From Phocaeicola abscessus CCUG 55929 (lineage in GTDB: Bacteria; Bacteroidota; Bacteroidia; Bacteroidales; Bacteroidaceae): 64,000 bases of DNA. Position numbers and translations under genes: made by a program. Shown piece by piece: positions 27,652 through 36,267 of this stretch. How positions within the stretch are numbered: position 1 is the stretch's first letter; each line of letters opens with the position of its first letter. The notes beneath the pieces were generated by a model, which saw nothing but the letters and a program-made list of their open reading frames with translations, ran no database searches and was not told where the DNA came from. The DNA lies in assembly GCF_000312445.1 (NCBI RefSeq), contig NZ_HE997182.1:718841-782840 (forward strand). Direction: 5' to 3'.

Positions 27652-28473
27652 ATGGTAACAAGTATAGTATGGAATGCAGATCCTATCCTGTTTCGGTTAG
27701 GTCCGATAGAGATAGGCTGGTACGGCTTGATGTGGGGAATCGGATTTATTCTCGCCTACGAAATCGTAAGTCGGATTTTGCTGAAAGAAAATAACCCGAA
27801 AGATTGGCCGGACAAACTGTTTCTTTACTGCCTCGTGTTTACGGTAGTAGGCTCTCGGTTAGGGCATTGTTTGTTTTATGAATGGGATTTCTATACCTCG
27901 CATCCGTTGGAGATCCTGAAGATCTGGAAAGGCGGATTGGCCAGTCACGGCGGTGTGTTCGGTCTGATCCTCGGTATGGTTATCTTCTCCGTGCGCGTTA
28001 CTCATAAAAACGTATGGTGGCTGTTCGACAGGATGATTCCCGGCGTGGCGGCCCTGTGTTTCTGCATTCGTTTCGGTAACCTGATGAATTCGGAAATTTA
28101 CGGTTTCCCCACGACGATGCCGTGGGGTTTCGAGTTTGTCCGTTCGCGCGAATGGCACCAGTTGTACGAAGGTTTGCCTTGTCACCCGACGCAGATTTAC
28201 GAGATGATCTATTGCCTGGTAGCCGGGCTGACGGCCTGGATCATGTACCGCAAGTATCGTTTGCAGCGATATGTGGGGCTGATTACCGGCGTGTCACTGC
28301 TTATTTTCTTCGGAGCCCGTTTCGGTTTGGAATTCTTGAAGAATCCGCAGGTGGAGGAAGAAGTGACGATGGCTTTGAATATCGGGCAGCAGTTAAGCAT
28401 CCCCCTGATCTTATGGGGGCTCTACCTCATAGCGACCTGCAGGAAACGGAAGGATAGCTGGATGGTGCTTTGA
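27652..28473 (+). CDS. lgt: Prolipoprotein diacylglyceryl transferase
   Basis: Lgt transfers diacylglycerol from phosphatidylglycerol to the lipobox Cys of prolipoproteins in the inner membrane. The 273-residue polytopic product has WYGLMWGIGF, LASHGGVFG, and RFGNLMNSEIYG matching the Lgt signature with its essential Arg and Asn, plus HPTQIYE. It serves the many lipoproteins of this genome, several in this window. The DUF3256 gene follows after three bases, so both are probably co-transcribed. Confidence 0.95.
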   Translation: MVTSIVWNADPILFRLGPIEIGWYGLMWGIGFILAYEIVSRILLKENNPKDWPDKLFLYCLVFTVVGSRLGHCLFYEWDFYTSHPLEILKIWKGGLASHGGVFGLILGMVIFSVRVTHKNVWWLFDRMIPGVAALCFCIRFGNLMNSEIYGFPTTMPWGFEFVRSREWHQLYEGLPCHPTQIYEMIYCLVAGLTAWIMYRKYRLQRYVGLITGVSLLIFFGARFGLEFLKNPQVEEEVTMALNIGQQLSIPLILWGLYLIATCRKRKDSWMVL

Positions 28474-28476
28474 CCT

Positions 28477-29124
28477 ATGAAGAGGGGATTCGCTTTAGTG
28501 GTAGGAAGTCTCTTGTGCCTGATTCATATCGGTGCGCAGGACATGCGCACCTTATTGGTGGCCATGCCCGATTCGATCTTGCCCTTGCTTACCAAGAACA
28601 ATCGGATGGATTGTGTCGACTTCGTGGATAGTAAGATGAAAGCTGAGGTGAAAAACCGTCTCGGCGAGGTTTCCGAACTGAAAGTGCTGACGAAAGATTA
28701 TTTGCTTTTGCAGATGACCTCGCAAAGTACCGTCGAGATGAAACTGCTCTCGGTAAACGATTCGGCGAAAGTCGTATGCGTGGTTCGAACAGTATGCGCT
28801 CCGGTTTGCGACAGCGCGGTCGAGTTTTATGATATTTCGTGGAAGCGATTGAAAACGGCCGACTATATCGCTTGCCCTCCGGTCGATTCGTTTTTTCGGA
28901 ATCCTGCCCAGACAGATTTGCCCTACCAGCTGCTTCGAGAGAAAGCGGACGTGGATCTGATAAAAGCCAGCTTATCCGTCGAAAGAGCCGTTATTCGGTT
29001 CGAATATACGACGCCCGACTATTTATCGGAGGATGATCGGGAAAAGATACGTCCCTACCTCCGAAAAGATCCCCTCGTTTATTCTTGGACGGAGGGGAAA
29101 TTTACGCCCTCGGAAGCAGGATGA
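28477..29124 (+). CDS. DUF3256-family exported protein
   Basis: The 215-residue product has a signal peptide (ending near IGAQ, about residue 20) and resembles DUF3256 proteins of Bacteroidales: DMRTLLVAMPDSILPLLTKN after the signal and CAPVCDSAVEFYD in the middle. The function is unknown. It is transcribed with lgt and followed by a bidirectional terminator. Confidence 0.82.
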   Translation: MKRGFALVVGSLLCLIHIGAQDMRTLLVAMPDSILPLLTKNNRMDCVDFVDSKMKAEVKNRLGEVSELKVLTKDYLLLQMTSQSTVEMKLLSVNDSAKVVCVVRTVCAPVCDSAVEFYDISWKRLKTADYIACPPVDSFFRNPAQTDLPYQLLREKADVDLIKASLSVERAVIRFEYTTPDYLSEDDREKIRPYLRKDPLVYSWTEGKFTPSEAG

Positions 29125-29144
29125 GAAGAAGGGCTTATCACCAT

Positions 29145-29176
29145 AAAAGACCGCTTCCGAACGGAGCGGTCTTTTT
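29145..29176. terminator. Bidirectional intrinsic terminator
   Basis: AAAAGACCGCT pairs with AGCGGTCTTTT around a nine-base loop; T runs occur on both strands. It separates the convergent DUF3256 and rpmE genes. Confidence 0.9.
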
Positions 29177-29196
29177 ATAGGGCACTTCGATTGAGC

Positions 29197-29451
29197 TTAC
29201 TTTTTAAAACGATTGCCGTAGCGGTTCATGAACTTATCCACCCGTCCGGCAGTATCCACTAATTTATATTTTCCGGTGTAGAACGGGTGCGAAGTATTCG
29301 AGATTTCCAACTTGACCAAGGGGTAAGTTTCGCCTTCGAACTCAATAGTTTCAGTGGCTCTGCACGTGGAGCGAGACAAAAACATATCGCCGTTGCTCAT
29401 ATCCTTGAATACGACCGGGCGATATTCCGAGGGATGAAGATCCTTTTTCAT
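29197..29451 (-). CDS. rpmE: Ribosomal protein L31, type B
   Basis: The 84-residue protein begins [20 protein letters not shown] and contains [12 protein letters not shown] and [11 protein letters not shown], typical of L31. The zinc-binding Cys pairs of type A are absent, so this is the zinc-independent form. The start at 29451 lies 48 bases downstream of the promoter box and excludes the longer ORF start at 29502. Confidence 0.96.
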   Translation of the reverse strand: MKKDLHPSEYRPVVFKDMSNGDMFLSRSTCRATETIEFEGETYPLVKLEISNTSHPFYTGKYKLVDTAGRVDKFMNRYGNRFKK

Positions 29452-29499
29452 TTCGATTATGATTTTACTGTTATTTATTTCGAATAATGTTTCGGTCTG

Positions 29500-29507
29500 C
29501 AAAGATA
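29500..29507 (-). promoter_or_regulatory. -7 box of rpmE promoter
   Basis: TATCTTTG on the minus strand upstream of the L31 gene. Confidence 0.6.
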
Positions 29508-29689
29508 GCGCATTTCTTTAAAAAAGGAAAAGCATCTCTTTGTTTTTTTTCTGATCGGCTTCTTTTTAACATCCTGATCTTTTGTAAAGTCGATATGTCA
29601 AACTTTTCATTTTATCGGAAACGAGATAAAATTAAGTTAATTAGAAGTCAATTTTACGCCGACTATCGCAGATTTGTCACATTTATTGC

Positions 29690-29697
29690 TAATTTTG
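29690..29697 (+). promoter_or_regulatory. -7 box of fba promoter
   Basis: TAATTTTG, 44 bases before the aldolase ATG at 29742; it excludes the much longer ORF starting at 29487. Confidence 0.55.
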
Positions 29698-29741
29698 TGG
29701 TCGGAAGTAAAACAGTATTTCTAACCATAAAACATAGTAAA

Positions 29742-30749
29742 ATGTATTACAAAGATTTAGGTTTGGTAAACACAAGAGACATGTTTGCCAGAGCAATGAA
29801 AGGCGGTTATGCGATCCCTGCATTCAACTTCAACAACATGGAGCAGTTGCAGGCTATTATTACGGCTTCTGCCGAGCTGAAGTCGCCGGTTATCCTTCAG
29901 GTGTCCAAGGGCGCCCGTAACTATGCCAATCCAATTCTGTTGGAATATATGGCGCAAGGCGCTGTGGAGTACGCCAAGTCGTTGGGATGCAAGCATCCCG
30001 AGATCGCGCTGCACTTGGATCATGGCGATTCGTTCGAGCTGGCGAAAAGTTGCTGCGATATGGGATTCTCTTCCGTGATGATCGATGGCTCTGCCCTGCC
30101 TTACGAGGAGAATGTCGCCCTGACCAAGCAGGTGGTCGATTACGCTCACCGCTTCGATATCACGGTGGAAGGTGAACTGGGCGTATTGGCAGGTGTAGAA
30201 GACGAGGTGTCGGCCGAAGAATCTCACTATACCAGACCGGAAGAGGTGCAGGACTTCGTGGGGAAGACCGGCGTAGACAGCTTGGCCATTTCGATCGGAA
30301 CGTCTCACGGCGCTTATAAGTTCAAACCCGAACAGTGCACGCGCGACCCGAAGACCGGCCGGTTGCTTCCTCCTCCCCTGGCGTTCGACGTCCTGGATGA
30401 GATCATGATCAAGTTGCCGGGCTTCCCCATCGTGTTGCACGGCTCCTCTTCCGTTCCTCAGGAGTATGTGGATATGATCAATGCACATGGCGGCAAATTG
30501 CCCGATGCGGTAGGCATTCCCGAAGAACAGTTGCGGAAGGCTGCCAAAAGTGCAGTCTGCAAGATCAACATCGATTCCGACTCCCGTCTGGCATTCACGG
30601 CTGCCGTTCGGAAAGTATTCGATGAGAAGCCGGGAGAGTTCGATCCGCGCAAGTATTGCGGGCCGGCTCGCGAGGAAATGACCAAGATGTACAAGCATAA
30701 AATCATCGATGTCCTCGGATCGGAAAACAAATTGGCCGATCTCTCCTGA
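29742..30749 (+). CDS. fba: Fructose-bisphosphate aldolase, class II
   Basis: The zinc-dependent aldolase splits fructose 1,6-bisphosphate in glycolysis. The 335-residue product has the metal and catalytic segments IALHLDHGDSFELA, GFSSVMIDGSALPYEEN, VEGELGVLAGVEDE, SIGTSHGAYKF and LHGSSSVPQEYV. The length and the DHGDSFE motif fit the class II group found in Bacteroidales. It is single-gene with its own promoter and terminator. Confidence 0.97.
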   Translation: MYYKDLGLVNTRDMFARAMKGGYAIPAFNFNNMEQLQAIITASAELKSPVILQVSKGARNYANPILLEYMAQGAVEYAKSLGCKHPEIALHLDHGDSFELAKSCCDMGFSSVMIDGSALPYEENVALTKQVVDYAHRFDITVEGELGVLAGVEDEVSAEESHYTRPEEVQDFVGKTGVDSLAISIGTSHGAYKFKPEQCTRDPKTGRLLPPPLAFDVLDEIMIKLPGFPIVLHGSSSVPQEYVDMINAHGGKLPDAVGIPEEQLRKAAKSAVCKINIDSDSRLAFTAAVRKVFDEKPGEFDPRKYCGPAREEMTKMYKHKIIDVLGSENKLADLS

Positions 30750-30770
30750 TAGTGTCCCCACGATAGATGA

Positions 30771-30804
30771 AAAGTAGGCCGCTCGTCAAAGCGGCCTACT
30801 TTTT
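30771..30804 (+). terminator. Intrinsic terminator of fba
   Basis: A 13-bp stem (AAAGTAGGCCGCT with its complement) with a six-base loop followed by T4, starting 22 bases past the fba stop. Confidence 0.9.
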
Positions 30805-30812
30805 ATGTCCCT

Positions 30813-30900
30813 CCTGCGCAGCCCATCAAAATTGTCTGCGCACTCTCTCAAAATTGTCTGCGCACTCTCTTAAAATTGTCTGCGCAGGGAATTTGAATGG
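30813..30900. repeat. 22-bp tandem repeat, four units
   Basis: Four 22-base units start at 30813, 30835, 30857 and 30879. All share CTGCGCA at the same phase, and three share AAAATTG near the unit end; the outer units are diverged. It lies between fba and the convergent DUF3332 gene, directly after the fba terminator. The sequence is unrelated to the other 22-bp arrays of the window. Confidence 0.93.
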
Positions 30901-30994
30901 TCTCAGAGGACCGTTTTCGCGTCCTTAGACACCTGATTATCGGCAAGTTGCACAGAGGCGTTTCCCTACGTTTAATTTGGGGCGCATTGCCCTT

Positions 30995-31543
30995 TTATTT
31001 GGCGAATGCAGCGCTCGTAACAGCCACGCGGGCGGTTGCTATGCCTTGCGCATCGGGTGTCACGGTCATCGATCTGCCGTCCGGCAGGTTTAAGGTCGCC
31101 GTGCCGTCTTCGTTCATTTGCACGAGCTCGTAACGTTCGTTGCCCGAAACGGCATTCCACGTCCTGTCCTTTTTGTCGTATACCAGGTCGAGGGAAACGT
31201 TTTCGCCTTCTTTAGCGATGCGATAGCCGTCGGCCGTAGTCGTCACGGTATAGTTGGCTCCGTCTTCCCCCTTTATTTCCTTTTGATCGCCGATGCTCGA
31301 GACGGGGTTCCGACCGCTCCAGAATTCGATGGAATTCAGCACCAGAACGTCTGCCAGATAGGCGATCGGGTAGATCGGAACGATGTGGAAAGCTAAGAAG
31401 ATCAGTTCGTTGACAAACTTGTCGCTCACGCCTTGATTCCACTCTTTGAGGTTGTTGAACAGCTTGAAAGAGCCGATGCAGGATGAAAACAGGATGCTTC
31501 CGCTCAAGAGGAAGCACAACGGGGTGAATTTACTCTTTTTCAT
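30995..31543 (-). CDS. DUF3332-family lipoprotein
   Basis: The 182-residue product has a lipoprotein signal (MKKSKFTPLCFLLSGSILFSS then Cys), the motif CIGSFKLFNNLKEWNQGVS, one hydrophobic segment (NELIFLAFHIVPIYPIAYLADVLVLN, about 47-72), and a C-terminal beta-rich domain. This matches DUF3332 proteins; the function is unknown. The start MKKSKF lies 60 bases after the promoter box, excluding the longer ORF. Confidence 0.85.
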   Translation of the reverse strand: MKKSKFTPLCFLLSGSILFSSCIGSFKLFNNLKEWNQGVSDKFVNELIFLAFHIVPIYPIAYLADVLVLNSIEFWSGRNPVSSIGDQKEIKGEDGANYTVTTTADGYRIAKEGENVSLDLVYDKKDRTWNAVSGNERYELVQMNEDGTATLNLPDGRSMTVTPDAQGIATARVAVTSAAFAK

Positions 31544-31603
31544 ATTCGTTATTTGATAGGGTTTGTATATTATTTCTATAAATTGCGTATGGTTTCCCGG
31601 CTG

Positions 31604-31611
31604 CAAATATA
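31604..31611 (-). promoter_or_regulatory. -7 box for the DUF3332 gene
   Basis: TATATTTG on the minus strand, in the divergent gap shared with the MFS gene. Confidence 0.6.
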
Positions 31612-31653
31612 GAACTTTTTCGGGAATGCGTTCAAGTATTTAACAAATTTCTG

Positions 31654-31661
31654 TATCTTTG
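31654..31661 (+). promoter_or_regulatory. -7 box for the MFS transporter gene
   Basis: TATCTTTG, 39 bases before the ATG at 31701. Confidence 0.6.
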
Positions 31662-31700
31662 CCTGAGTAAAAAAAATGCGCCAATATTAATGATAGAGTT

Positions 31701-33128
31701 ATGGTAGGACAAATTCAGAGATTGATCAACGATTATGTCGTGGTACGTTGGGCTGCGCTGATACTGATAGCCTTGATGATGTTTTTCGGGTATATGTTCG
31801 TCGACGTGATGTCTCCCTTGCAAAGTTTGATCGAGACGGAGCGAGGCTGGTCGCCAACCGTTTTCGGGACTTATGCCAGCGCAGAATATATTTTAAACGT
31901 ATGCGGATTCCTGATTCTGGCAGGTATCATTCTGGATAAGTGCGGGATTCGTTTTACCGGGACGTTGGCGGCTTCGATGATGTTCGTCGGGGCGTGCATC
32001 AAATATGTGGGCATCAGCGACTGGTTTCAAGCTACGGCGGTCAATGAATGGCTCAATTCCTGGTGGGTTTCGCTTCCCGGGAGCGCCAAGATGGCTTCGC
32101 TGGGTTTTATGATTTTCGGTTGCGGTTGCGAGATGGCGGGCATCACCGTTTCGAAAGCGATCGCCAAGTGGTTCCGGGGGAAAGAGATGGCCTTGGCGAT
32201 GGGTGTGGAGATGGCCATTGCCCGTATCGGCGTGTTTTCTATCTTCTCTATCTCTCCTTGGATTGCCGAGAAATTCGGTACGGTTCTTAAACCCGTCGCT
32301 TTCTGTACCGTGCTGTTGCTTATCGGATTGATCTTCTTCTTGGTATTTTGCGTATTCGACAGGAAATTGGACAAACAGCTCGGCGACGGTTTGGAGGTCG
32401 AGGCGGAAGAACAGTTCAAGGTCAGCGATGTGAAGAATATCTTCTCCAGCAAGATCTTTTGGGTAGTCGCTCTGCTTTGTGTGCTGTATTACTCTGCCAT
32501 TTTCCCCTTTCAGCGTTACGGTGCCAACATGCTTCAATGCAACTTGAACGGTATTTCTGCCACTTCCGCTTCCGAGATCTTCCGTTGGTTTCCCGTCGGG
32601 GCGGCTATCATCACTCCTTTCCTGGGGTCTTACCTCGATCACAAGGGCAGGGGGGCTACCATGCTGATCTGGGGGGCCTTGCTCCTGATCGTTTGTCACT
32701 TGGTATTCGCCTTCGGTTTGCCGATCACACACAGTCGAGTGATGGCGTATGCGACCATCGTCATCCTCGGTGTTTCGTTCGCTTTGGTTCCGGCGGCATT
32801 GTGGCCCAGCGTTCCCAAGATTATGGACGCCCGTTATTTGGGCAGTGCTTATTCCTTGATTTTTTGGGTTCAGAATATCGGGCTTTGTTTCGTCCCCCTG
32901 CTGATCGGGAGCGTGCTTCAGTCGGTCAATGCCGCGAATCCTGCGGTGATCGCCGCCAAACAAGCTATTGCCGAGGGCGCTACCGATACTTTTATCCCCT
33001 ATGATTATACCGTCCCGTTGATTATCTTCGCCCTGTTCGGCGTGCTGGCTATGGTTTTCGCCGTCTATTTGAAGGTAATCGATAAGGAACACGCCTACGG
33101 ATTGGAAGAGCCCAATATCCGAAAGTAA
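31701..33128 (+). CDS. Major facilitator superfamily transporter
   Basis: The 475-residue inner-membrane protein has about 12 hydrophobic segments in two halves with a central charged loop (about residues 215-245). The first half has WSPTVFGTYASAEY and the MFS-A-like loop LDKCGIR; the second has LDHKGRGATM. The family moves small solutes with protons or by exchange; the substrate is not evident. It is transcribed alone, from its own promoter to its own terminator. Confidence 0.88.
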   Translation: MVGQIQRLINDYVVVRWAALILIALMMFFGYMFVDVMSPLQSLIETERGWSPTVFGTYASAEYILNVCGFLILAGIILDKCGIRFTGTLAASMMFVGACIKYVGISDWFQATAVNEWLNSWWVSLPGSAKMASLGFMIFGCGCEMAGITVSKAIAKWFRGKEMALAMGVEMAIARIGVFSIFSISPWIAEKFGTVLKPVAFCTVLLLIGLIFFLVFCVFDRKLDKQLGDGLEVEAEEQFKVSDVKNIFSSKIFWVVALLCVLYYSAIFPFQRYGANMLQCNLNGISATSASEIFRWFPVGAAIITPFLGSYLDHKGRGATMLIWGALLLIVCHLVFAFGLPITHSRVMAYATIVILGVSFALVPAALWPSVPKIMDARYLGSAYSLIFWVQNIGLCFVPLLIGSVLQSVNAANPAVIAAKQAIAEGATDTFIPYDYTVPLIIFALFGVLAMVFAVYLKVIDKEHAYGLEEPNIRK

Positions 33129-33152
33129 GTAATGACGGCGCTATCGATCAAA

Positions 33153-33190
33153 GTTCCCCATAAGTCAAGAAAAACTTGTGGGGACGCTTT
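33153..33190 (+). terminator. Intrinsic terminator of the MFS gene
   Basis: GTTCCCCATAAGT pairs with ACTTGTGGGGAC around an eight-base loop, followed by GCTTTTC. Confidence 0.75.
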
Positions 33191-33291
33191 TCGCCTTTGC
33201 CGCAATACGAAGAAATAGTTGCCTTTTCCCGAAAAAAATGACATTTTATTAAAAAAAAGAAGGAAAGCGGTTGAAGTGTCATTTATTTGCT

Positions 33292-33299
33292 TATATTTG
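33292..33299 (+). promoter_or_regulatory. -7 box of the threonine-operon promoter
   Basis: TATATTTG with TTG at 33271 upstream. Transcription would start near 33306, about 28 bases before the leader-peptide ATG and 300 before the first enzyme gene. Confidence 0.65.
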
Positions 33300-33333
33300 C
33301 AGCATCAACGATTGAAAAACGTAGCGCATCATA

Positions 33334-33438
33334 ATGAGAACGTATAACTGTCTGACATTCGTCACATCTTTCACAGTCACAACCCTTCGGGGTTGGGATA
33401 GTTATTCGTGTTTCTACGTGAAGCACATTCATTCGTAA
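33334..33438 (+). CDS. Threonine-rich leader peptide
   Basis: A 34-codon ORF (MRTYNCLTFVTSFTVTT, then LRGWDSYS) has six Thr in its first 17 residues. It sits just after the operon promoter and before genes for threonine synthesis, as enterobacterial thrL does. Its Thr codons run into a UUCG-capped hairpin (33381-33394), and its stop lies seven bases before a terminator-like stem. The gene is inferred from arrangement and codon content; it is too short for normal gene finders. Confidence 0.7.
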   Translation: MRTYNCLTFVTSFTVTTLRGWDSYSCFYVKHIHS

Positions 33439-33501
33439 ATCTTGGAAGTCGGTATTTATTCCGCATGGCGTGGATGCTTCTGCGCGCGTCGGCTTCTTTT
33501 T
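33381..33501 (+). promoter_or_regulatory. Candidate threonine attenuator
   Basis: Stem AACCC-TTCG-GGGTT at 33381-33394 lies within the leader ORF. A second structure pairs GAAGTCG (33445-33451) with CGGCTTC (33490-33496), enclosing GCAT-ATGC, and is followed by five T (33497-33501). Ribosome stalling at the Thr codons could shift folding and allow read-through to the enzyme genes (inference from the thr/his/trp attenuation model). Confidence 0.6.
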
Positions 33502-33604
33502 CTATTTATTTATTCATTTATCGCCTTCATGAAAGTAGGGCGATGCGAAGTTCAACCGAGGCGGTTCATGCAGTGGTTCCGCCTGCAATATAAAGCAATA
33601 AAAC

Positions 33605-34843
33605 ATGAAACATATCATTATATTAGGTGACGGTATGGCAGATTGGCCGATCGAATCATTAGGAAATAGAACCTTGCTTCAAGTAGCCGAAACGCCTTAC
33701 CTGGACCTGCTTGCCCGAAACGGACGAAACGGACGGCTGATTACGGTCGCCGACGGCTTCCATCCGGGAAGCGAAATTGCCAACATGTCGATTCTGGGAT
33801 ACGATCTTCCCAAGGTGTACGAGGGAAGAGGGGTGTTGGAAGCGGCCAGCATCGGCGTCGACTTACAGCCGGGGGAAATGGCGATGCGATGCAACTTGGT
33901 CTGCATCGACGGAGAGCGTTTGAAGAACCATTCGGCTGGACATATCGAAACGAGCGACGGCGACGCGTTGATCGCATATTTGCAACGCCGTCTCGGAAAT
34001 GAATACATCCGTTATTACGCGGGCGTTCAGTATCGGCACCTGCTGGTGATAAAGGGAGGCGACAAGCGGATCGAGACGACTCCGCCACACGATGCCCCGC
34101 TCCAGCCCTTCCGCCCCCTGCTGGCGAAGCCGATGAAAGGTCTCGAGAACGACCGCATCACGCGGTTTACGCCGCAGGAGACGGCCGACCTGATCAACGA
34201 GCAGATACTTGCCTCGCAGGAATTACTCCGCGACCATCCGTTTAACATTCGACGCCGTGCCGAGGGGAAAGATCCGGCAAATAGCATCTGGCCCTGGAGC
34301 CCGGGGTATCGCCCCCGGATGGAACCTATCGCCGAAAAGTTTCCTCAGATCAAGAACGGCGACGTAATCTCGGCGGTCGACCTGATCAATGGTATAGGTC
34401 GCTATGCCGGACTGAACCGGATTCGGGTGGAAGGGGCGACCGGACTTTACGATACGAATTATGAAAACAAGGTAAAGGCGGCATTGGACGCTCTGCGTAA
34501 GGACGACTTCGTTTATCTGCATATCGAGGCAAGCGACGAGGCGGGGCATGAAGGGAACATCTCGCTGAAGAGACGAACGATCGAAGATCTCGACCGGCGG
34601 GTAGTCGGACCTATTTATCACGAAGTCGAGAAATGGGAAGAACCGGTAGCCATCGCGGTTTTGCCCGATCACCCGACTCCTTGCGAACACCGCACTCATA
34701 CGGCGGAGCCTGTGCCTTTCGCGATCTGGTATCCCGGCATTGTGCCCGATGAGGTGCAGACTTTTGACGAGTCGGCTGCCTGCCGAGGCTCGTACGGTTT
34801 ATTGAAAGGCGATGAATTTATCCGTGAATTTATGCGCGTATGA
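33605..34843 (+). CDS. Cofactor-independent phosphoglycerate mutase family, probable homoserine kinase
   Basis: The 412-residue product is an ApgM-type alkaline-phosphatase-fold protein: IILGDGMADWP at the N-terminus with the metal Asp, GSEIANMSILGYD with the phospho-Ser region, IEASDEAGHEGN, and DHPTPCEHRTHT near the C-terminus. In Bacteroidales this family member sits next to thrC and is thought to supply the homoserine kinase step in place of ThrB. Its stop overlaps the thrC start (ATGA), and a Thr-type leader precedes it; both support a role in threonine synthesis rather than glycolysis. Confidence 0.88.
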   Translation: MKHIIILGDGMADWPIESLGNRTLLQVAETPYLDLLARNGRNGRLITVADGFHPGSEIANMSILGYDLPKVYEGRGVLEAASIGVDLQPGEMAMRCNLVCIDGERLKNHSAGHIETSDGDALIAYLQRRLGNEYIRYYAGVQYRHLLVIKGGDKRIETTPPHDAPLQPFRPLLAKPMKGLENDRITRFTPQETADLINEQILASQELLRDHPFNIRRRAEGKDPANSIWPWSPGYRPRMEPIAEKFPQIKNGDVISAVDLINGIGRYAGLNRIRVEGATGLYDTNYENKVKAALDALRKDDFVYLHIEASDEAGHEGNISLKRRTIEDLDRRVVGPIYHEVEKWEEPVAIAVLPDHPTPCEHRTHTAEPVPFAIWYPGIVPDEVQTFDESAACRGSYGLLKGDEFIREFMRV

Positions 34844-36147
34844 ACTATTACAGTACCAATTGTCGGACGTCCGACGTTACACTGGAAGAAGCCGTCGTCA
34901 AAGGTTTGGCTGCGGATAAAGGATTATTCATGCCGCGAGCGATCAGCCTGTTGCCGGCGAAATTCTTCCGCGAAATAGAGAAGCTGAGTTTGCAGGAGAT
35001 CGCCTTCGAAGTGGCGACGGCTTTCTTCGGCGAAGACCTCCCGTCGGATATCCTTCGCTCGATGGTCGACGATACCCTGAATTTTGATATTCCGCTGGTA
35101 AAGGTAACCGATCGGATCTATTCGTTGGAACTGTTTCATGGTCCGACACTCGCCTTTAAGGATGTAGGTGCCCGTTTCATGGCCCGTATGTTGGGCTATT
35201 TTATTCGAAAGGAAGGCAAGCAGGGAGTGCACGTACTGGTTGCCACTTCGGGTGATACGGGCAGTGCCGTGGCTAACGGTTTTCTCGGTGTGGAAGGGAT
35301 TCGTGTGCACGTGCTTTATCCCAAGGGAAAGGTCAGTCGGATTCAGGAACAGCAGTTCACTACGCTGGGAGGGAACGTTACCGCTCTCGAGGTAGACGGT
35401 TGCTTCGACGATTGCCAGGCGTTGGTGAAATCGGCTTTTATGGATGACGAATTGAACGATCGTCTTGATCTGACTTCCGCCAACTCCATCAATGTCGCTC
35501 GCTTTTTACCCCAGGCGTTTTATTATTTCCATGCCTATGCTCGTCTGAAAGAGGCGGATGCCCGCCTTGTCGCCTGCGTTCCCAGCGGAAACTTCGGGAA
35601 TCTGACGGCCGGCCTGTTGGCGAAGAAGATGGGTTTGCCGGTCGATAAGTATATCGCCGCCAACAATCGGAACGATGTCTTTTATCAGTACCTGAAGACC
35701 GGTCGTTATTCGCCGAGGCCCAGTGTTGCCACGTTGGCCAATGCCATGGATGTGGGCGACCCGAGCAATTTCGCCCGTATCCTCGCCTTGTACGCGAACA
35801 GTTACGAGGCGATCGTCACTGACGTGGGCGGGGCGGCGTATGACGATGCACAGATTGCGGAGGAGATTCGGACCGTATGGGACAGGCATCGTTATTTGTT
35901 GGATCCCCATGGCGCTTGCGGCTTTCGGGCGTTAAGAGAGAGTCTGATGCCCGGCGAGGTCGGTTTCTTTTTGGCCACGGCTCATCCTGCCAAGTTCCAG
36001 GAAAAGGTGGAGCGAATCATCGGGGATTCCATCGCTGTTCCTCCGCGTTTGCAACGTTTTATGCAGGGAAAGAAGCGAACCGTACCGATACGTAAGTCGT
36101 TTGCCGATTTTAAGGATTATCTGCTGAACAGTTCCGGGCTTGGATAA
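34840..36147 (+). CDS. thrC: Threonine synthase
   Basis: The PLP enzyme converts O-phosphohomoserine to threonine. The 435-residue product starts MNYYSTN and contains FHGPTLAFKDVGARFMAR with the PLP Lys at 107, VATSGDTGSAVANGF, SANSINVARFLPQ and VPSGNFGNLTAG. It is the second and last gene of the operon; a bifunctional thrA, often nearby in this order, is absent from the window. Confidence 0.97.
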   Translation: MNYYSTNCRTSDVTLEEAVVKGLAADKGLFMPRAISLLPAKFFREIEKLSLQEIAFEVATAFFGEDLPSDILRSMVDDTLNFDIPLVKVTDRIYSLELFHGPTLAFKDVGARFMARMLGYFIRKEGKQGVHVLVATSGDTGSAVANGFLGVEGIRVHVLYPKGKVSRIQEQQFTTLGGNVTALEVDGCFDDCQALVKSAFMDDELNDRLDLTSANSINVARFLPQAFYYFHAYARLKEADARLVACVPSGNFGNLTAGLLAKKMGLPVDKYIAANNRNDVFYQYLKTGRYSPRPSVATLANAMDVGDPSNFARILALYANSYEAIVTDVGGAAYDDAQIAEEIRTVWDRHRYLLDPHGACGFRALRESLMPGEVGFFLATAHPAKFQEKVERIIGDSIAVPPRLQRFMQGKKRTVPIRKSFADFKDYLLNSSGLG

Positions 36148-36267
36148 GGTTTCCGCAGGCTTCGAACGACCGTATTTTATTCTCACCAAGTTTTGGCAGG
36201 TTCCCAACCGTTTGTTTTCGCTCCGGCCAAGCAGAGAAAACGGGGTGGGGATGGAGGCAGTTCTCCG

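Noticed and set aside
31893-33092. 399-codon minus-strand ORF opposite the MFS gene
   Set aside because: Antisense to a 12-span transporter; composition is that of a complementary frame, with no recognisable domain.
36148-36267. Another 22-bp array in the thrC/DUF4831 convergent gap
   Set aside because: Inspected because of the pattern elsewhere; no periodic repeat is present.
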